NCBI RefSeq assembly: GCF_023195755.1
Contig: NZ_CP096203.1
Coordinates: 2,542,001-2,606,000, forward strand
Reading direction: 5' to 3'
Length of the DNA stretch: 64,000 nucleotides
Source of the DNA: Chryseobacterium nepalense
GTDB taxonomy: Bacteria > Bacteroidota > Bacteroidia > Flavobacteriales > Weeksellaceae
Every line of letters begins with the position of its first letter. Positions within the stretch are counted from its first letter, which is position 1. Shown here piece after piece: positions 43,974 through 52,886 of the stretch. The notes under the pieces were generated by a model. That model saw nothing but the letters and a program-made list of their open reading frames with translations, was not told where the DNA came from and did no database searches. Made by a program: the position numbers and the translations under genes.

Positions 43974-45737
43974 TTAATTGATTGATATACTGTGTTTTAT
44001 TTGACTGTTTTCTGCTTTTTCAATTTCTTTTAAGTAGGTTGTAAGCGGTGTTCCTGTTTTCTTTTTAAATGCTAGAGTAAATGCCTGCTCGTTATTATAT
44101 CCCAACTCTTCAGCAATAAATGGGACTTTGTAAGAACGGAATTTTTTATCTCTTGCAAGCCTTTTAATAGCATAATCTATTCGTAAGTCATTCAGATAAG
44201 CTGCAAAGTTTTTTCCTTTATGTGTGTTAATGATTTCAGACAAATATTTGGAATTAGTTTTAGTTTTTTTAGCAAGGTTTGATAACGTGATTCCTTTTTT
44301 TAGAAAGTTCTCTTTATTCTCAAAAATGGCTAGTTCCTTAAGAATGTTTTCAACAACATAATCAGGTATAATATTGCTGGTTTTACCTATTATATCTTCT
44401 CGTTCTGTAGTATCGCCAGGACTATCGTCGTTCCGGGAATTATCTTTATTTAATACTACTTTATTTTCATTTACTGACCGTATCAGTTCTTGCGCAATTT
44501 TTCTACTTCGTTTTTCTGCTTTTTTGGAAAGAAAATATAATGGAATTAATATACTCATACCGAGTAACAAGATTCCGGCAATTACATAGGAAGTCGTTCT
44601 TTTGTGTTCTATTTCACTAATAATATTTTCTTTTTCCTGTAGAAGTTTAGGAGCCTCATACCTTCTTGGTAACTCCCTTGAGATGTATCTGAACTTAGAA
44701 TCCAGCTCTTTATATATCGTTAAAAACCGTTCGATATAATAAAGTTGTTTTTCCTTATCATTTTTGCTTTTATAATATTCAATAAGATATGGATATACTT
44801 CTTTAAGTTCTGGGAAAGTAGTATGTGTTTTTTGAACTATGGAATCAATTTTTATAAAATATTCAACAGCTTTCTCTATTTCTTGCAATTGAGCATGGGC
44901 TTGTCCCAAATATAATAATGTATAACTTGAGTTTAAATCATCAGATTTTTTTAAAAAGTATGTTTTGCATTTATTTAGATTATTAATAGCTAGTTTGTAT
45001 TGTTTTGACTTTAAGTTATATAAACTCAGAAATAATAAATATTTATTATATCTTTCAATGTCTTTTTTTTCAGAAGTATTCTTTAATCCTTCATGTATTA
45101 ATTTTATTGCAGGTTCAAGCTTATTAATATCTAATAGAGTACTTGCTAAGTTCAGCCTTACATGTTCATGTTCACTATCGCTTAGGAAATCTCCGTTATC
45201 ATAGTAGTATTGCAGTACTTTTTTTGCTTCTGCATGTTTTCCTATATAGTTGTTGAGATATGCAATATAAATCTCTGCGATAGCAATATGCCGCTTGTTA
45301 TCTTTTTCTTTTGCATATTTTAAAGCGGTTATAAAGTTATTTAATGCCAGCTTTTCTTTATCATAGTCATAATATATCCGCCCCTTTAATAAATAAATTC
45401 TGGTAGGATAGTTTTCTTTTGGTAAATATTTTTCAAAAAGGACTAAACTATCGATGTATTGTAATGAACGTTTAAAAGGCTGGTCATAATGAAGCATTAC
45501 ATAACCTTCTGCGATGTGATTATTATTTTTTTCTGATTTAGCTTTTAGCAGATAATATTGAGCAATCAATTTAGCTTTATCAATTTTATTACTTTCCTTG
45601 AAATCATAAAATTTCTCTTCAAGTTCAGAATAATTATAAGTGGCTAAAGTGTCATTGAGAATCTCGTTTTTCTCAGCATGTAACATATTGTTTATAGGCC
45701 ACCCTATGAGTAATATATAGATTAGAGATTTCATCAT
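43974..45737 (-). CDS. Membrane-anchored TPR/AraC-type regulator of the RiPP genes
   Basis: A 587-residue protein: N-terminal signal/anchor (residues 1-21), about seven TPR-like repeats (about 30-370), a membrane helix near 391-415, and a cytosolic AraC-type helix-turn-helix domain at about 470-575 (GITLSNLAKKTKTNSKYLS, AEELGYNNEQAFTLAFKKKTG). The TPR part should face the periplasm and sense a signal, passing it to the DNA-binding part. It lies between the two RiPP precursor genes, and palindromes occur at both its ends. Control of both loci is inference. Confidence 0.82.
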   Translation of the reverse strand: MMKSLIYILLIGWPINNMLHAEKNEILNDTLATYNYSELEEKFYDFKESNKIDKAKLIAQYYLLKAKSEKNNNHIAEGYVMLHYDQPFKRSLQYIDSLVLFEKYLPKENYPTRIYLLKGRIYYDYDKEKLALNNFITALKYAKEKDNKRHIAIAEIYIAYLNNYIGKHAEAKKVLQYYYDNGDFLSDSEHEHVRLNLASTLLDINKLEPAIKLIHEGLKNTSEKKDIERYNKYLLFLSLYNLKSKQYKLAINNLNKCKTYFLKKSDDLNSSYTLLYLGQAHAQLQEIEKAVEYFIKIDSIVQKTHTTFPELKEVYPYLIEYYKSKNDKEKQLYYIERFLTIYKELDSKFRYISRELPRRYEAPKLLQEKENIISEIEHKRTTSYVIAGILLLGMSILIPLYFLSKKAEKRSRKIAQELIRSVNENKVVLNKDNSRNDDSPGDTTEREDIIGKTSNIIPDYVVENILKELAIFENKENFLKKGITLSNLAKKTKTNSKYLSEIINTHKGKNFAAYLNDLRIDYAIKRLARDKKFRSYKVPFIAEELGYNNEQAFTLAFKKKTGTPLTTYLKEIEKAENSQIKHSISIN

Positions 45738-45754
45738 TTTTTATAAGTGCTTTG

Positions 45755-45762
45755 CAAAAGTA
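45755..45762 (-). promoter_or_regulatory. -7 element of the regulator gene
   Basis: Minus strand TACTTTTG, about 18 bases before the ATG at 45737; divergent from the lanthipeptide precursor. Confidence 0.4.
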
Positions 45763-45859
45763 TTGCTTTTCTATAATCAGTAATTATTTTTCATAAAAAA
45801 ATTACATTTAAACCTGTTAATTTACTGATTATAAATTATTTATTTATATTAAATGATTT

Positions 45860-45877
45860 ATAAATTCATGAATTTAT
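45860..45877. promoter_or_regulatory. Perfect 18-bp palindrome upstream of the lanthipeptide precursor
   Basis: ATAAATTCATGAATTTAT reads the same on both strands. It lies 35 bp upstream of a weak -7 candidate TTTATTTG (45912-45919), nearly the same geometry as the gws copies. Probable binding site of the neighbouring AraC-type regulator. Confidence 0.65.
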
Positions 45878-45942
45878 TGATTAAATATTTTATATTTCAA
45901 GAAAATCTAACTTTATTTGTATCACAAATTTTAATTTTTATA

Positions 45943-46080
45943 ATGATGAAAAAACAAACACAAACTAAAAAGCTGGTGTTTAAAAAATTACAGCTTACTA
46001 AAATTAATAATCTTCAGAAAATTTTAGGAGGTACTCAATTTAACCAAAACTTAGAACTAGAAGGTGGCGATGGTTGTTAA
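45943..46080 (+). CDS. Class I lanthipeptide precursor, single-ring candidate
   Basis: A 45-residue peptide (44 if the second ATG is used). The leader resembles Bacteroidota lanthipeptide leaders: KKLVFKKLQLTKINNLQKIL, ending in a double glycine at 29-30. The 15-residue core TQFNQNLELEGGDGC contains only one Thr (first) and one Cys (last), so at most one methyllanthionine could form, closing the whole core as one ring. It is followed by a prolyl oligopeptidase and a split dehydratase. The longer upstream frame from 45853 overlaps the palindrome and is not used. Confidence 0.8.
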   Translation: MMKKQTQTKKLVFKKLQLTKINNLQKILGGTQFNQNLELEGGDGC

Positions 46081-46194
46081 GTACCCAGAGAATGCTAGTA
46101 AACAGAAAGATGACTCCTTACATATTTAATATATTCTATTGCATTATCTAGAAATAGTACCTATAAATACTTCTAATTGCATATCTAAATCAAC

Positions 46195-48399
46195 ATGAAA
46201 ATTAAAATATTTGTCATCTCTTTCTTTTCGATTGTATTGATTAATGGTCAGAAATATAATCTTGCCCCATCAAAATCATTTGCAGATGAATATTTTGGGA
46301 CTAAAATAATTGATGATTATAGAAACTTGGAAAATTTACAAGATGAGCAGACAATATTTTGGATGAAGTCTCAATCAGATTATACTAGTTCATTATTAGC
46401 TAAAATTCCAAATCGGAACTATTATTTAGATAAAAGATTGGAATTTGATAAAAGACAAGGTTATTCTATATCTGATTTAAGAATAACAGGGAATGACAAA
46501 TATTTTTATTTAAAGAGAAACGCAGGAGAAAAAACAGCGAAATTATATTATAAAGAAAGTTTTTTAGGAGAAGAAAAATTATTATATGATCCTTCATCTT
46601 TTATCTCTTCATTTAATGAAGATGGCACAAAAGAAGCAACTCATGAATTTATTATTAATTTGATAAGCCCTAGTTGGGACGGAAACAGAATTGCTATCTC
46701 TTTATCTGAAAAAGGAAAAGAGTTATCAGAAATTATAATATTGGAGGTAAAAAATAAATATATTTATCCTGAAGTTATTAATCAGTCAAATCCTTCCAAT
46801 ATTGGAGGGATTAGGTGGTTAGAAGACAATTCCGGGTTTTTTTACGTTTATTATCCTGTTACAGATACAAAATCTCAATTGTTTAATAAAAATACCCAGT
46901 CGGTATTATATAAAATTGGAAATAATCCAAATAACAGAAAGGTTGTTTTTTCAAATATGAATAATCCCGATCTTAAAATTGATAAAGAAGTTTTTCCTTC
47001 AATACTTGCTTTTAATCCTGATGATGCTTACTACATCGGAATACTGGTAGATTCGGAAGATTTTAGAAGAACATTTATTATTAATAAAAAAGATTTATTA
47101 GCCGGAAAAAAGAATTGGAAAAAGCTATATGATAAGGATAGTAAAGTGCACAATATTAAATTAATAGGTGAAGAAATTACTTTTCTCTCAGGATATAATT
47201 CTTCTAATTATAAATTATGTAAAACAAGTGTTAAAAAGCCTAATTTCATAAATCCACAAATACTTGTAGGTGAAAAAAAAGATGAAGTTTTCAACAGTTA
47301 TACAATTACCAAAGATGGAATTTATTTTACTACCACGAAAAATGGTGTTGAAGCAAAATTATACTTGTATAAAAATGGTAAGGAGATTCCTATAAAACTT
47401 CCTTATGTATCAGGAGATATTGTTTTGTCATCAAAAGGAAAAGACTTCTCTGATATATGGGTAAGCTGTTCCGGATGGGCAAATGATGAGCAACGGTTCA
47501 AGTATAACCTAAAAACGAATGATTTTACTTTGGAAAATCTTGCTCCAGTTATTGAATATCCTGAATTTAAAGATATTGTTGTAGAGGAAACTACGGTGAG
47601 ATCCTACGATGGGGTAGAAGTTCCTTTATCTTTAATATATAATAAAAATATAAAAAGAGACGGGACAGTTCCAGTATTGATGAATGGTTACGGTGCATTT
47701 GCAGAATCTTATTCTCCGTATTTTTCTATTAGTTATTTGCTTTGGGCAAATCAAGGAGGCATGATAGCAGTGCCCCATGTCAGAGGAGGAGGAGAAAAAG
47801 GAGATCAATGGCACATTGATGGACAGAAAATGAAAAAACCTAATTCATGGAAAGATCTTATTGCCTGCGCAGAATATCTAATAAAAAATAAATATACCTC
47901 ATCACAAAAAATAGCCTTATTAGGCGCAAGTGCAGGAGGTATTTTAATGGGGCGGGCTGTTACTGAAAGACCGGATTTATTTGGTGCGGTTATTATTGAA
48001 TCAGGAGTGTTAAATACAATAAGAGTGGAGCAAAATGGTACAGGAGGAACTACCGTAAAAGAATATGGTGATCCGAAAGATTCTGTTGAATTTAAAGGTT
48101 TACTGGAAATGGACGCTTATTATCATATTACAAATGGACAGAAATATCCTGCCATGCTTATTACAGCAGGAATAAATGACCCAAGAGTTAAACCTTGGAT
48201 GTCTACAAAATTTGTGGCTAAGCTTTTAGCAAATGATATTTCATCTAATCCTAAATTATTAAAAATAGATTATGAGGGAGGGCATGGAAAAGACATTTCT
48301 ATTGTAAAGAGATATGCCGGAATAGGTGATATTTTTGCTTTTGCTCTCTGGCAGCTAGGACATCCCGATTACCAACCCAAAGAAAACCCAAAAAAATAA
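46195..48399 (+). CDS. Secreted prolyl oligopeptidase (S9), candidate leader peptidase
   Basis: A 734-residue S9A-type serine peptidase of normal length with a signal peptide (cleavage near NGQ, residue 19). The N-terminal part is the beta-propeller; the hydrolase domain carries Ser579 in GASAGG, Asp662 in GINDPRV and His697 in EGGHGKD. The gene lies between the lanthipeptide precursor and the dehydratase, two bases before the latter. POP-type enzymes (FlaP) remove leaders in some class III lanthipeptide systems, so leader removal after export is a reasonable inference. Confidence 0.88.
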   Translation: MKIKIFVISFFSIVLINGQKYNLAPSKSFADEYFGTKIIDDYRNLENLQDEQTIFWMKSQSDYTSSLLAKIPNRNYYLDKRLEFDKRQGYSISDLRITGNDKYFYLKRNAGEKTAKLYYKESFLGEEKLLYDPSSFISSFNEDGTKEATHEFIINLISPSWDGNRIAISLSEKGKELSEIIILEVKNKYIYPEVINQSNPSNIGGIRWLEDNSGFFYVYYPVTDTKSQLFNKNTQSVLYKIGNNPNNRKVVFSNMNNPDLKIDKEVFPSILAFNPDDAYYIGILVDSEDFRRTFIINKKDLLAGKKNWKKLYDKDSKVHNIKLIGEEITFLSGYNSSNYKLCKTSVKKPNFINPQILVGEKKDEVFNSYTITKDGIYFTTTKNGVEAKLYLYKNGKEIPIKLPYVSGDIVLSSKGKDFSDIWVSCSGWANDEQRFKYNLKTNDFTLENLAPVIEYPEFKDIVVEETTVRSYDGVEVPLSLIYNKNIKRDGTVPVLMNGYGAFAESYSPYFSISYLLWANQGGMIAVPHVRGGGEKGDQWHIDGQKMKKPNSWKDLIACAEYLIKNKYTSSQKIALLGASAGGILMGRAVTERPDLFGAVIIESGVLNTIRVEQNGTGGTTVKEYGDPKDSVEFKGLLEMDAYYHITNGQKYPAMLITAGINDPRVKPWMSTKFVAKLLANDISSNPKLLKIDYEGGHGKDISIVKRYAGIGDIFAFALWQLGHPDYQPKENPKK

Positions 48400-48401
48400 C
48401 A

Positions 48402-50600
48402 ATGCCCCGTTTCCCGTATCAGTTTTTTGATGAGTTCGTTGTTCGTACTCCTTTATTTTCGCGGAAAGACTTTCAGGAGCAACTGAGCAGAAATGAAATT
48501 CCTGATTCGGAGTTACAAGAAATTTGCAGAAATCCTGTTTTTCTGGAGGCGCTTTATCTCGCGTCACCCAACCTTCACGATGAAGCCTGTAAATGGATCC
48601 AGTCAGAAAAAGACTTTTCTTCTAAAGAATTTCAGAAACTAAAACAAACCCTGTTAAAATATTATAGCAGAATAAGCTGCCGGTGTACACCTTTCGGATT
48701 ATTTTCGGGAGTAGGGTTGGGATCCTTCGACAAAGTCAGGATGACAATTCCGGTTTCAGAAAAAGTCAGGGATACGAAATTGGACATGCATTTTTTGGTC
48801 TCCCTTGCTCAGCATTTTGTGCAGTTACCGGAGGTAAGAAAAAAACTTTTATTTTTCCCCAACAACAGTATTTATAAGGTAGGGAGTAAGATTCGCTATG
48901 TCGAATATCAGTACACTGAAGGAAAAAGAGAATATATTATTTCTTCGGCACCGCTTTCAGAAGAGCTGCAACGGGTATTGCATTTTTCAAAGCAGAAAAG
49001 ACCCATAGATGAAATTGCCGGGATTTTGGTAAATGAAGAAACCGCAACATGGGAAGCAGAAGAATTTGTAGAGGAACTCATCAGCAATCAGGTATTGGTA
49101 AGCGAGCTGGAGCCGAATGTTTCGGGAAATGATTTTTTAGATTCCATCATTGCTGTTTTAAATAAGATAAAAGCAAATGATAAAGTCGAAATTTTAGTCG
49201 ACATAAAAAATAAGCTAAACGAACTGGATCAGAATATCGGAAATCCCGCTTCAAAATATACTGAAATTGAAAGCCTCATTAAAATATTCGATACCGAATA
49301 CGAACAAAAATACCTTTTCCAGACCGATCTGTATTACAAAGACGAATTTCTATTGCCCGGACAATGGAAAAAAGAACTCAAAAAAGGGATCAGCTTTCTT
49401 AATAAAATTACATTATCTCAGAAACAATCTTATTTGGAAGAATTTAAAAAAGCTTTTTATGAGCGGTTTGAAACGCAGGAAATGCCTTTGGCTTATGTGC
49501 TCGACACCGAAATAGGAATAGGATACAAACAGAACATCGCATCAAACGGAATTCACCCTTATCTGGAAGATTTACTAATTTTTGATTCTCCTCAAAAGCA
49601 GGTTGTGAAACTTAGTCTGAATCCCGTTCAGGAAATTCTCAATGAAAAATTGCAGGAAGCGATTATAGAAAACCGCCAGGTAATCAGCTTGGCTGACGAA
49701 GATTTTGACGGGTTTATTGAAAATTGGGATGATTTGCCGGATACGATGTCTTTTATGGCAGAAATAATTTCGGAAAGCGGAAATGAAAAATTATATATAG
49801 GAAACGGAGGCGGAAGCAGTGCGGCTAATCTCCTGGGAAGGTTTTGCTCGGAAAAAGCAGGCGTACAGCACCTTACAAAAGCCATTGCCCAAAAAGAAGA
49901 AAAGCTTCGACAGGCAGAATATGGCAACGATGAGATCTTAGCGGAAATTATCCATCTACCGGAAGCAAGAATAGGAAATATCATCCGCAGACCGACAATG
50001 CGATCTTACGAAATATCCTATCTGGCGCAATCTATATTATCGAAGGAGATGCAAATACCCATTGATGATCTATATATTTCTTTACAAAACAATAAGATTG
50101 TCTTAAGGTCCAAAAGGCTGAATAAAAAGATCAGACCTTATCTCACAAATGCACATAATTACTATATCAACACACTTCCTGTTTATCATTTTCTCTCCGA
50201 ACTTAATTCAGAAAATATGCGAACCGGATTATATTTCGATTGGGGAAGTTTAAGTCAGATTTACCATTTTTTACCCAGAGTAGAATATAAAAACATCATT
50301 CTCTCAAAAGCACATTGGAAGATCAATGAAAAAGATATTTCCGCAGTGGAAATGTCTGCAGATAAAAGCCAGACTTTAACAACCTTTAAAAACTGGAGAG
50401 AAAAAAGAAAAATTCCGCAATGGATTCAATGGGTAAAATCTGATAATACGTTAACCTTCAACCTTGAAAATTACGATATGGTACAGCTGTTCTTCCAAAC
50501 CCTGAAAGCAGAGAAGGCAATCATTATTGAAGAATTTCTGTACAATGAAAACGACGATTTTAAGCGTGAATTTATCTTCCCGATGTACAAAGTAAAATAG
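48402..50600 (+). CDS. Lantibiotic dehydratase, N-terminal (glutamylation) part of a split LanB
   Basis: A 732-residue protein of the lantibiotic dehydratase N-terminal family, with the recognisable start YQFFDEFVVRTPLFS and RISCRCTPFGLFSGVGLG. It would use Glu-tRNA(Glu) to activate Ser/Thr of the precursor. The elimination domain is absent and is encoded by the next ORF, 18 bases downstream, so LanB is split as in some Bacteroidota and thiopeptide systems. No LanC follows. A stretch at 48728-48750 resembles an intergenic repeat of flavobacteria but is in frame. Confidence 0.85.
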   Translation: MPRFPYQFFDEFVVRTPLFSRKDFQEQLSRNEIPDSELQEICRNPVFLEALYLASPNLHDEACKWIQSEKDFSSKEFQKLKQTLLKYYSRISCRCTPFGLFSGVGLGSFDKVRMTIPVSEKVRDTKLDMHFLVSLAQHFVQLPEVRKKLLFFPNNSIYKVGSKIRYVEYQYTEGKREYIISSAPLSEELQRVLHFSKQKRPIDEIAGILVNEETATWEAEEFVEELISNQVLVSELEPNVSGNDFLDSIIAVLNKIKANDKVEILVDIKNKLNELDQNIGNPASKYTEIESLIKIFDTEYEQKYLFQTDLYYKDEFLLPGQWKKELKKGISFLNKITLSQKQSYLEEFKKAFYERFETQEMPLAYVLDTEIGIGYKQNIASNGIHPYLEDLLIFDSPQKQVVKLSLNPVQEILNEKLQEAIIENRQVISLADEDFDGFIENWDDLPDTMSFMAEIISESGNEKLYIGNGGGSSAANLLGRFCSEKAGVQHLTKAIAQKEEKLRQAEYGNDEILAEIIHLPEARIGNIIRRPTMRSYEISYLAQSILSKEMQIPIDDLYISLQNNKIVLRSKRLNKKIRPYLTNAHNYYINTLPVYHFLSELNSENMRTGLYFDWGSLSQIYHFLPRVEYKNIILSKAHWKINEKDISAVEMSADKSQTLTTFKNWREKRKIPQWIQWVKSDNTLTFNLENYDMVQLFFQTLKAEKAIIIEEFLYNENDDFKREFIFPMYKVK

Positions 50601-50618
50601 AGAAACACAATTTAAACG

Positions 50619-51461
50619 ATGAAAAGAAAATTCCCTCCCGGAAGCGAATGGCTTTACCTGAAAATCTGTACAGGAGTGAAAACAGCTGATCTTATTTTGG
50701 AGGAAGAAATACAGCCTCTTGTAGAATATTTTCAGCAAAAAGAATATATTTCAAAATGGTTTTTTATTCGCTATAACGATCCTAAACCGCATTTGAGAGT
50801 AAGGTTGCTGTTGAATAATGTCATTTTTTACAATGAAATGCTTGAAAAAATTAATCAGTTATTTGAGCAATTTATCGACAGCGGAGAAATTTCAAATATT
50901 CAGATTGATACCTATAATCGTGAAATTGAACGTTATGGTAAAAACACCATAGAAGAAGCAGAGTCATTCTTCCATAAAAACAGCGAATTTACGCTGCAAT
51001 GCCTTCACTATGATGATGAGGAAAAAATTATAATAAGTATTTTTTATATTGATGAACTGTTGAACAAAATCGGACTTTCTATTTGGGAAAGACTTATTTG
51101 GATTAATGATTTTAACGCCGCTTTTAAAGCTGAATTTAATGCAGATAAAAAGCTGAATTCCAGCATAGATAAGAAATACAGGAAGTTTAAATCAAAATAT
51201 ATAGAATTTCTTCAGGCCGATGAATTTTCAGATGAAAGAAATAAAGTTACTACCCTTATTGAAAAAAGTGATGTTGCTGTAGATTCTATTGCTCGCTATT
51301 ATGCAGATCAATCTTTAGAAATGCCCTTACGGGAATTCTTTCAAAGCATATTTCATATGAATATCAACAGGCTTTTTGTTTCGCAACAAAGGCTGTTTGA
51401 AATGATAATTTATGATTATATGATGAGGTTTTATAAATCACAGGTTTGGATGAAGGCATAA
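50619..51461 (+). CDS. Lantibiotic dehydratase C-terminal (elimination) protein
   Basis: A 280-residue protein of the thiopeptide-type bacteriocin biosynthesis/SpaB C-terminal family. It begins PPGSEWLYLKICTGVKTADL and contains WFFIRYNDPKPHLRVRL, the usual start, and IQIDTYNREIERYG. It removes glutamate from the activated residue to give dehydroamino acids, working with the preceding gene. The two together equal one full LanB. It is the last gene before the T6SS promoter. Confidence 0.85.
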   Translation: MKRKFPPGSEWLYLKICTGVKTADLILEEEIQPLVEYFQQKEYISKWFFIRYNDPKPHLRVRLLLNNVIFYNEMLEKINQLFEQFIDSGEISNIQIDTYNREIERYGKNTIEEAESFFHKNSEFTLQCLHYDDEEKIIISIFYIDELLNKIGLSIWERLIWINDFNAAFKAEFNADKKLNSSIDKKYRKFKSKYIEFLQADEFSDERNKVTTLIEKSDVAVDSIARYYADQSLEMPLREFFQSIFHMNINRLFVSQQRLFEMIIYDYMMRFYKSQVWMKA

Positions 51462-51481
51462 ATTTTAAAAGGAAAATAAAA

Positions 51482-51513
51482 TTTGTTTAAACCCGAAAAC
51501 ATAAATACATTTG
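51482..51513 (+). promoter_or_regulatory. Promoter at the start of the T6SS region
   Basis: TTTG at 51482-51485, 20 nt, TACATTTG at 51506-51513: a full consensus. The ATG of the PKD gene is 22 bases further. Confidence 0.7.
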
Positions 51514-51535
51514 TAACCCACACGAATGATATAAA

Positions 51536-52597
51536 ATGAAAAAAAGAACCAGTTTTCTTCCGAATATTGATCCGAGAATCTATCTAAGCTTTGGAATCAT
51601 TTTCTTACTCAGTCTTGTTTTCCTGGTTTATCAGTATTTCCGCCACATCGATTGTGAAAATGCTAACTTCTATATTCATGCAGATGAGTATATCGTCAAC
51701 AAAGTAGTTGAATTTAATGATAACACTAAGGGAGCTATATCCTGGGAGTGGGATTTTGGGGACAACACACCGGCTGATCGCCGGCAGCGAACTCTTCATT
51801 ACTACAAAAAGCCGGGAGAATTTATTGTAAAATTAAAAATCAACGGCAACTGTATACACGAAAAACCGGTGACTATTACCAGTATTAGTCAGCAAAATGG
51901 CTATCTTCCCATTATCATAGCTCCGAATGTGACAACCGTGAGCGAGCCGGTCTATTTTAATGCTGAAAAAGAAGCCGCCGAATCTTGGGAATGGAGTTTT
52001 GGGGAAACCGGATCAACAGATGCTTTAGAAAAAGCGCCCGTTTATAGGTTCAAAACGACAGGTGATAAAAAAATTACCCTTATCGTTAATGGAGACGTAG
52101 AGCATACTGCAGTAAAAACAATATATGTTGCTCCTAAAGTGATTCGGGCAAAACAAAAGGTAAATATTAAATCCTATAAATTTGAAAAACCTCACTCCGC
52201 GTTTTCTTTACCTCCCGGGGAAGCTCAGAAAGATCCTCTTGTAGATATGTTGCAATATATTCCCGTGTCTCCGAAAATGAAACCCCAAAAAGACTCAGGC
52301 ATTGCTGCGAAGAAAGCTCCGGAAATTTCCAATGAACAATTTCGGATTATGGTTGGGCAGGTTGCGGCACAAACCAAAACCAAGGACGACTTTAAAGATT
52401 TCATGTGTAAAAGATATGATATTCCTGTTGTTGTGAACGAAAAAAAACTGATACCATTCGATCAGCTTTGTCAGGAAATTGCCGGTAAAAAAATTAAAAT
52501 TACCGCTCTCAGGATGAATAAAAATACTAAAAACTGTATTCAGAGTATCAGTATTCATTATAAAGTAAAAAAATGGATGTTATGGATGGAAGAATGA
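51536..52597 (+). CDS. T6SS-associated membrane protein with two PKD domains
   Basis: A 353-residue protein with one membrane helix (about 13-33) and a periplasmic part. Two PKD-like beta-sandwiches lie at about 48-112 (WEWDFGDNTPADRR) and 128-200 (WEWSFGETGSTD), followed by a linker and a C-terminal domain of about 90 residues. It is the first gene of the T6SS cluster. It may be one of the Bacteroidota-specific trans-envelope subunits (TssP is a candidate), but I cannot fix the name. Confidence 0.75.
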   Translation: MKKRTSFLPNIDPRIYLSFGIIFLLSLVFLVYQYFRHIDCENANFYIHADEYIVNKVVEFNDNTKGAISWEWDFGDNTPADRRQRTLHYYKKPGEFIVKLKINGNCIHEKPVTITSISQQNGYLPIIIAPNVTTVSEPVYFNAEKEAAESWEWSFGETGSTDALEKAPVYRFKTTGDKKITLIVNGDVEHTAVKTIYVAPKVIRAKQKVNIKSYKFEKPHSAFSLPPGEAQKDPLVDMLQYIPVSPKMKPQKDSGIAAKKAPEISNEQFRIMVGQVAAQTKTKDDFKDFMCKRYDIPVVVNEKKLIPFDQLCQEIAGKKIKITALRMNKNTKNCIQSISIHYKVKKWMLWMEE

Positions 52598-52809
52598 CTT
52601 ATAGAAAACAAATTTTCCAGCCTTAAAAGGACAAATGTGATTATTAAAAATGCAATGTAATTTAAAATTGATTAAAAAAAATTACACGATAATTAAATAT
52701 TACAAAAAGCAAAACCGAAATTAATTGTTAACTATTTAATTATTGAGTCATTTTATTTTAAATTATTTTAATTTGAATTGTAATTATTAATTATTTCATA
52801 ATAAATTGA

Positions 52810-52817
52810 TATATTTG
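52810..52817 (+). promoter_or_regulatory. -7 element of the main T6SS operon
   Basis: TATATTTG in the 289-base A/T-rich gap before the NlpC/P60-like gene. No clear -33 is seen; the rest of the gap holds no gene. Confidence 0.5.
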
Positions 52818-52886
52818 ATACTTTAAGTTCTATCATTATTGTAAAAAATACAGTAACAGAATAAACACAAATTTTATTAAAACACG

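Noticed and set aside
45853-45942. N-terminal extension of the lanthipeptide precursor
   Set aside because: It would overlap the palindrome and promoter, and typical leaders begin at the ATG at 45943 or 45946.
48683-48877. Plus-strand frame inside the dehydratase containing ILRQSQDD
   Set aside because: Translation of the repeat-like sequence in a wrong frame; the dehydratase frame is continuous.
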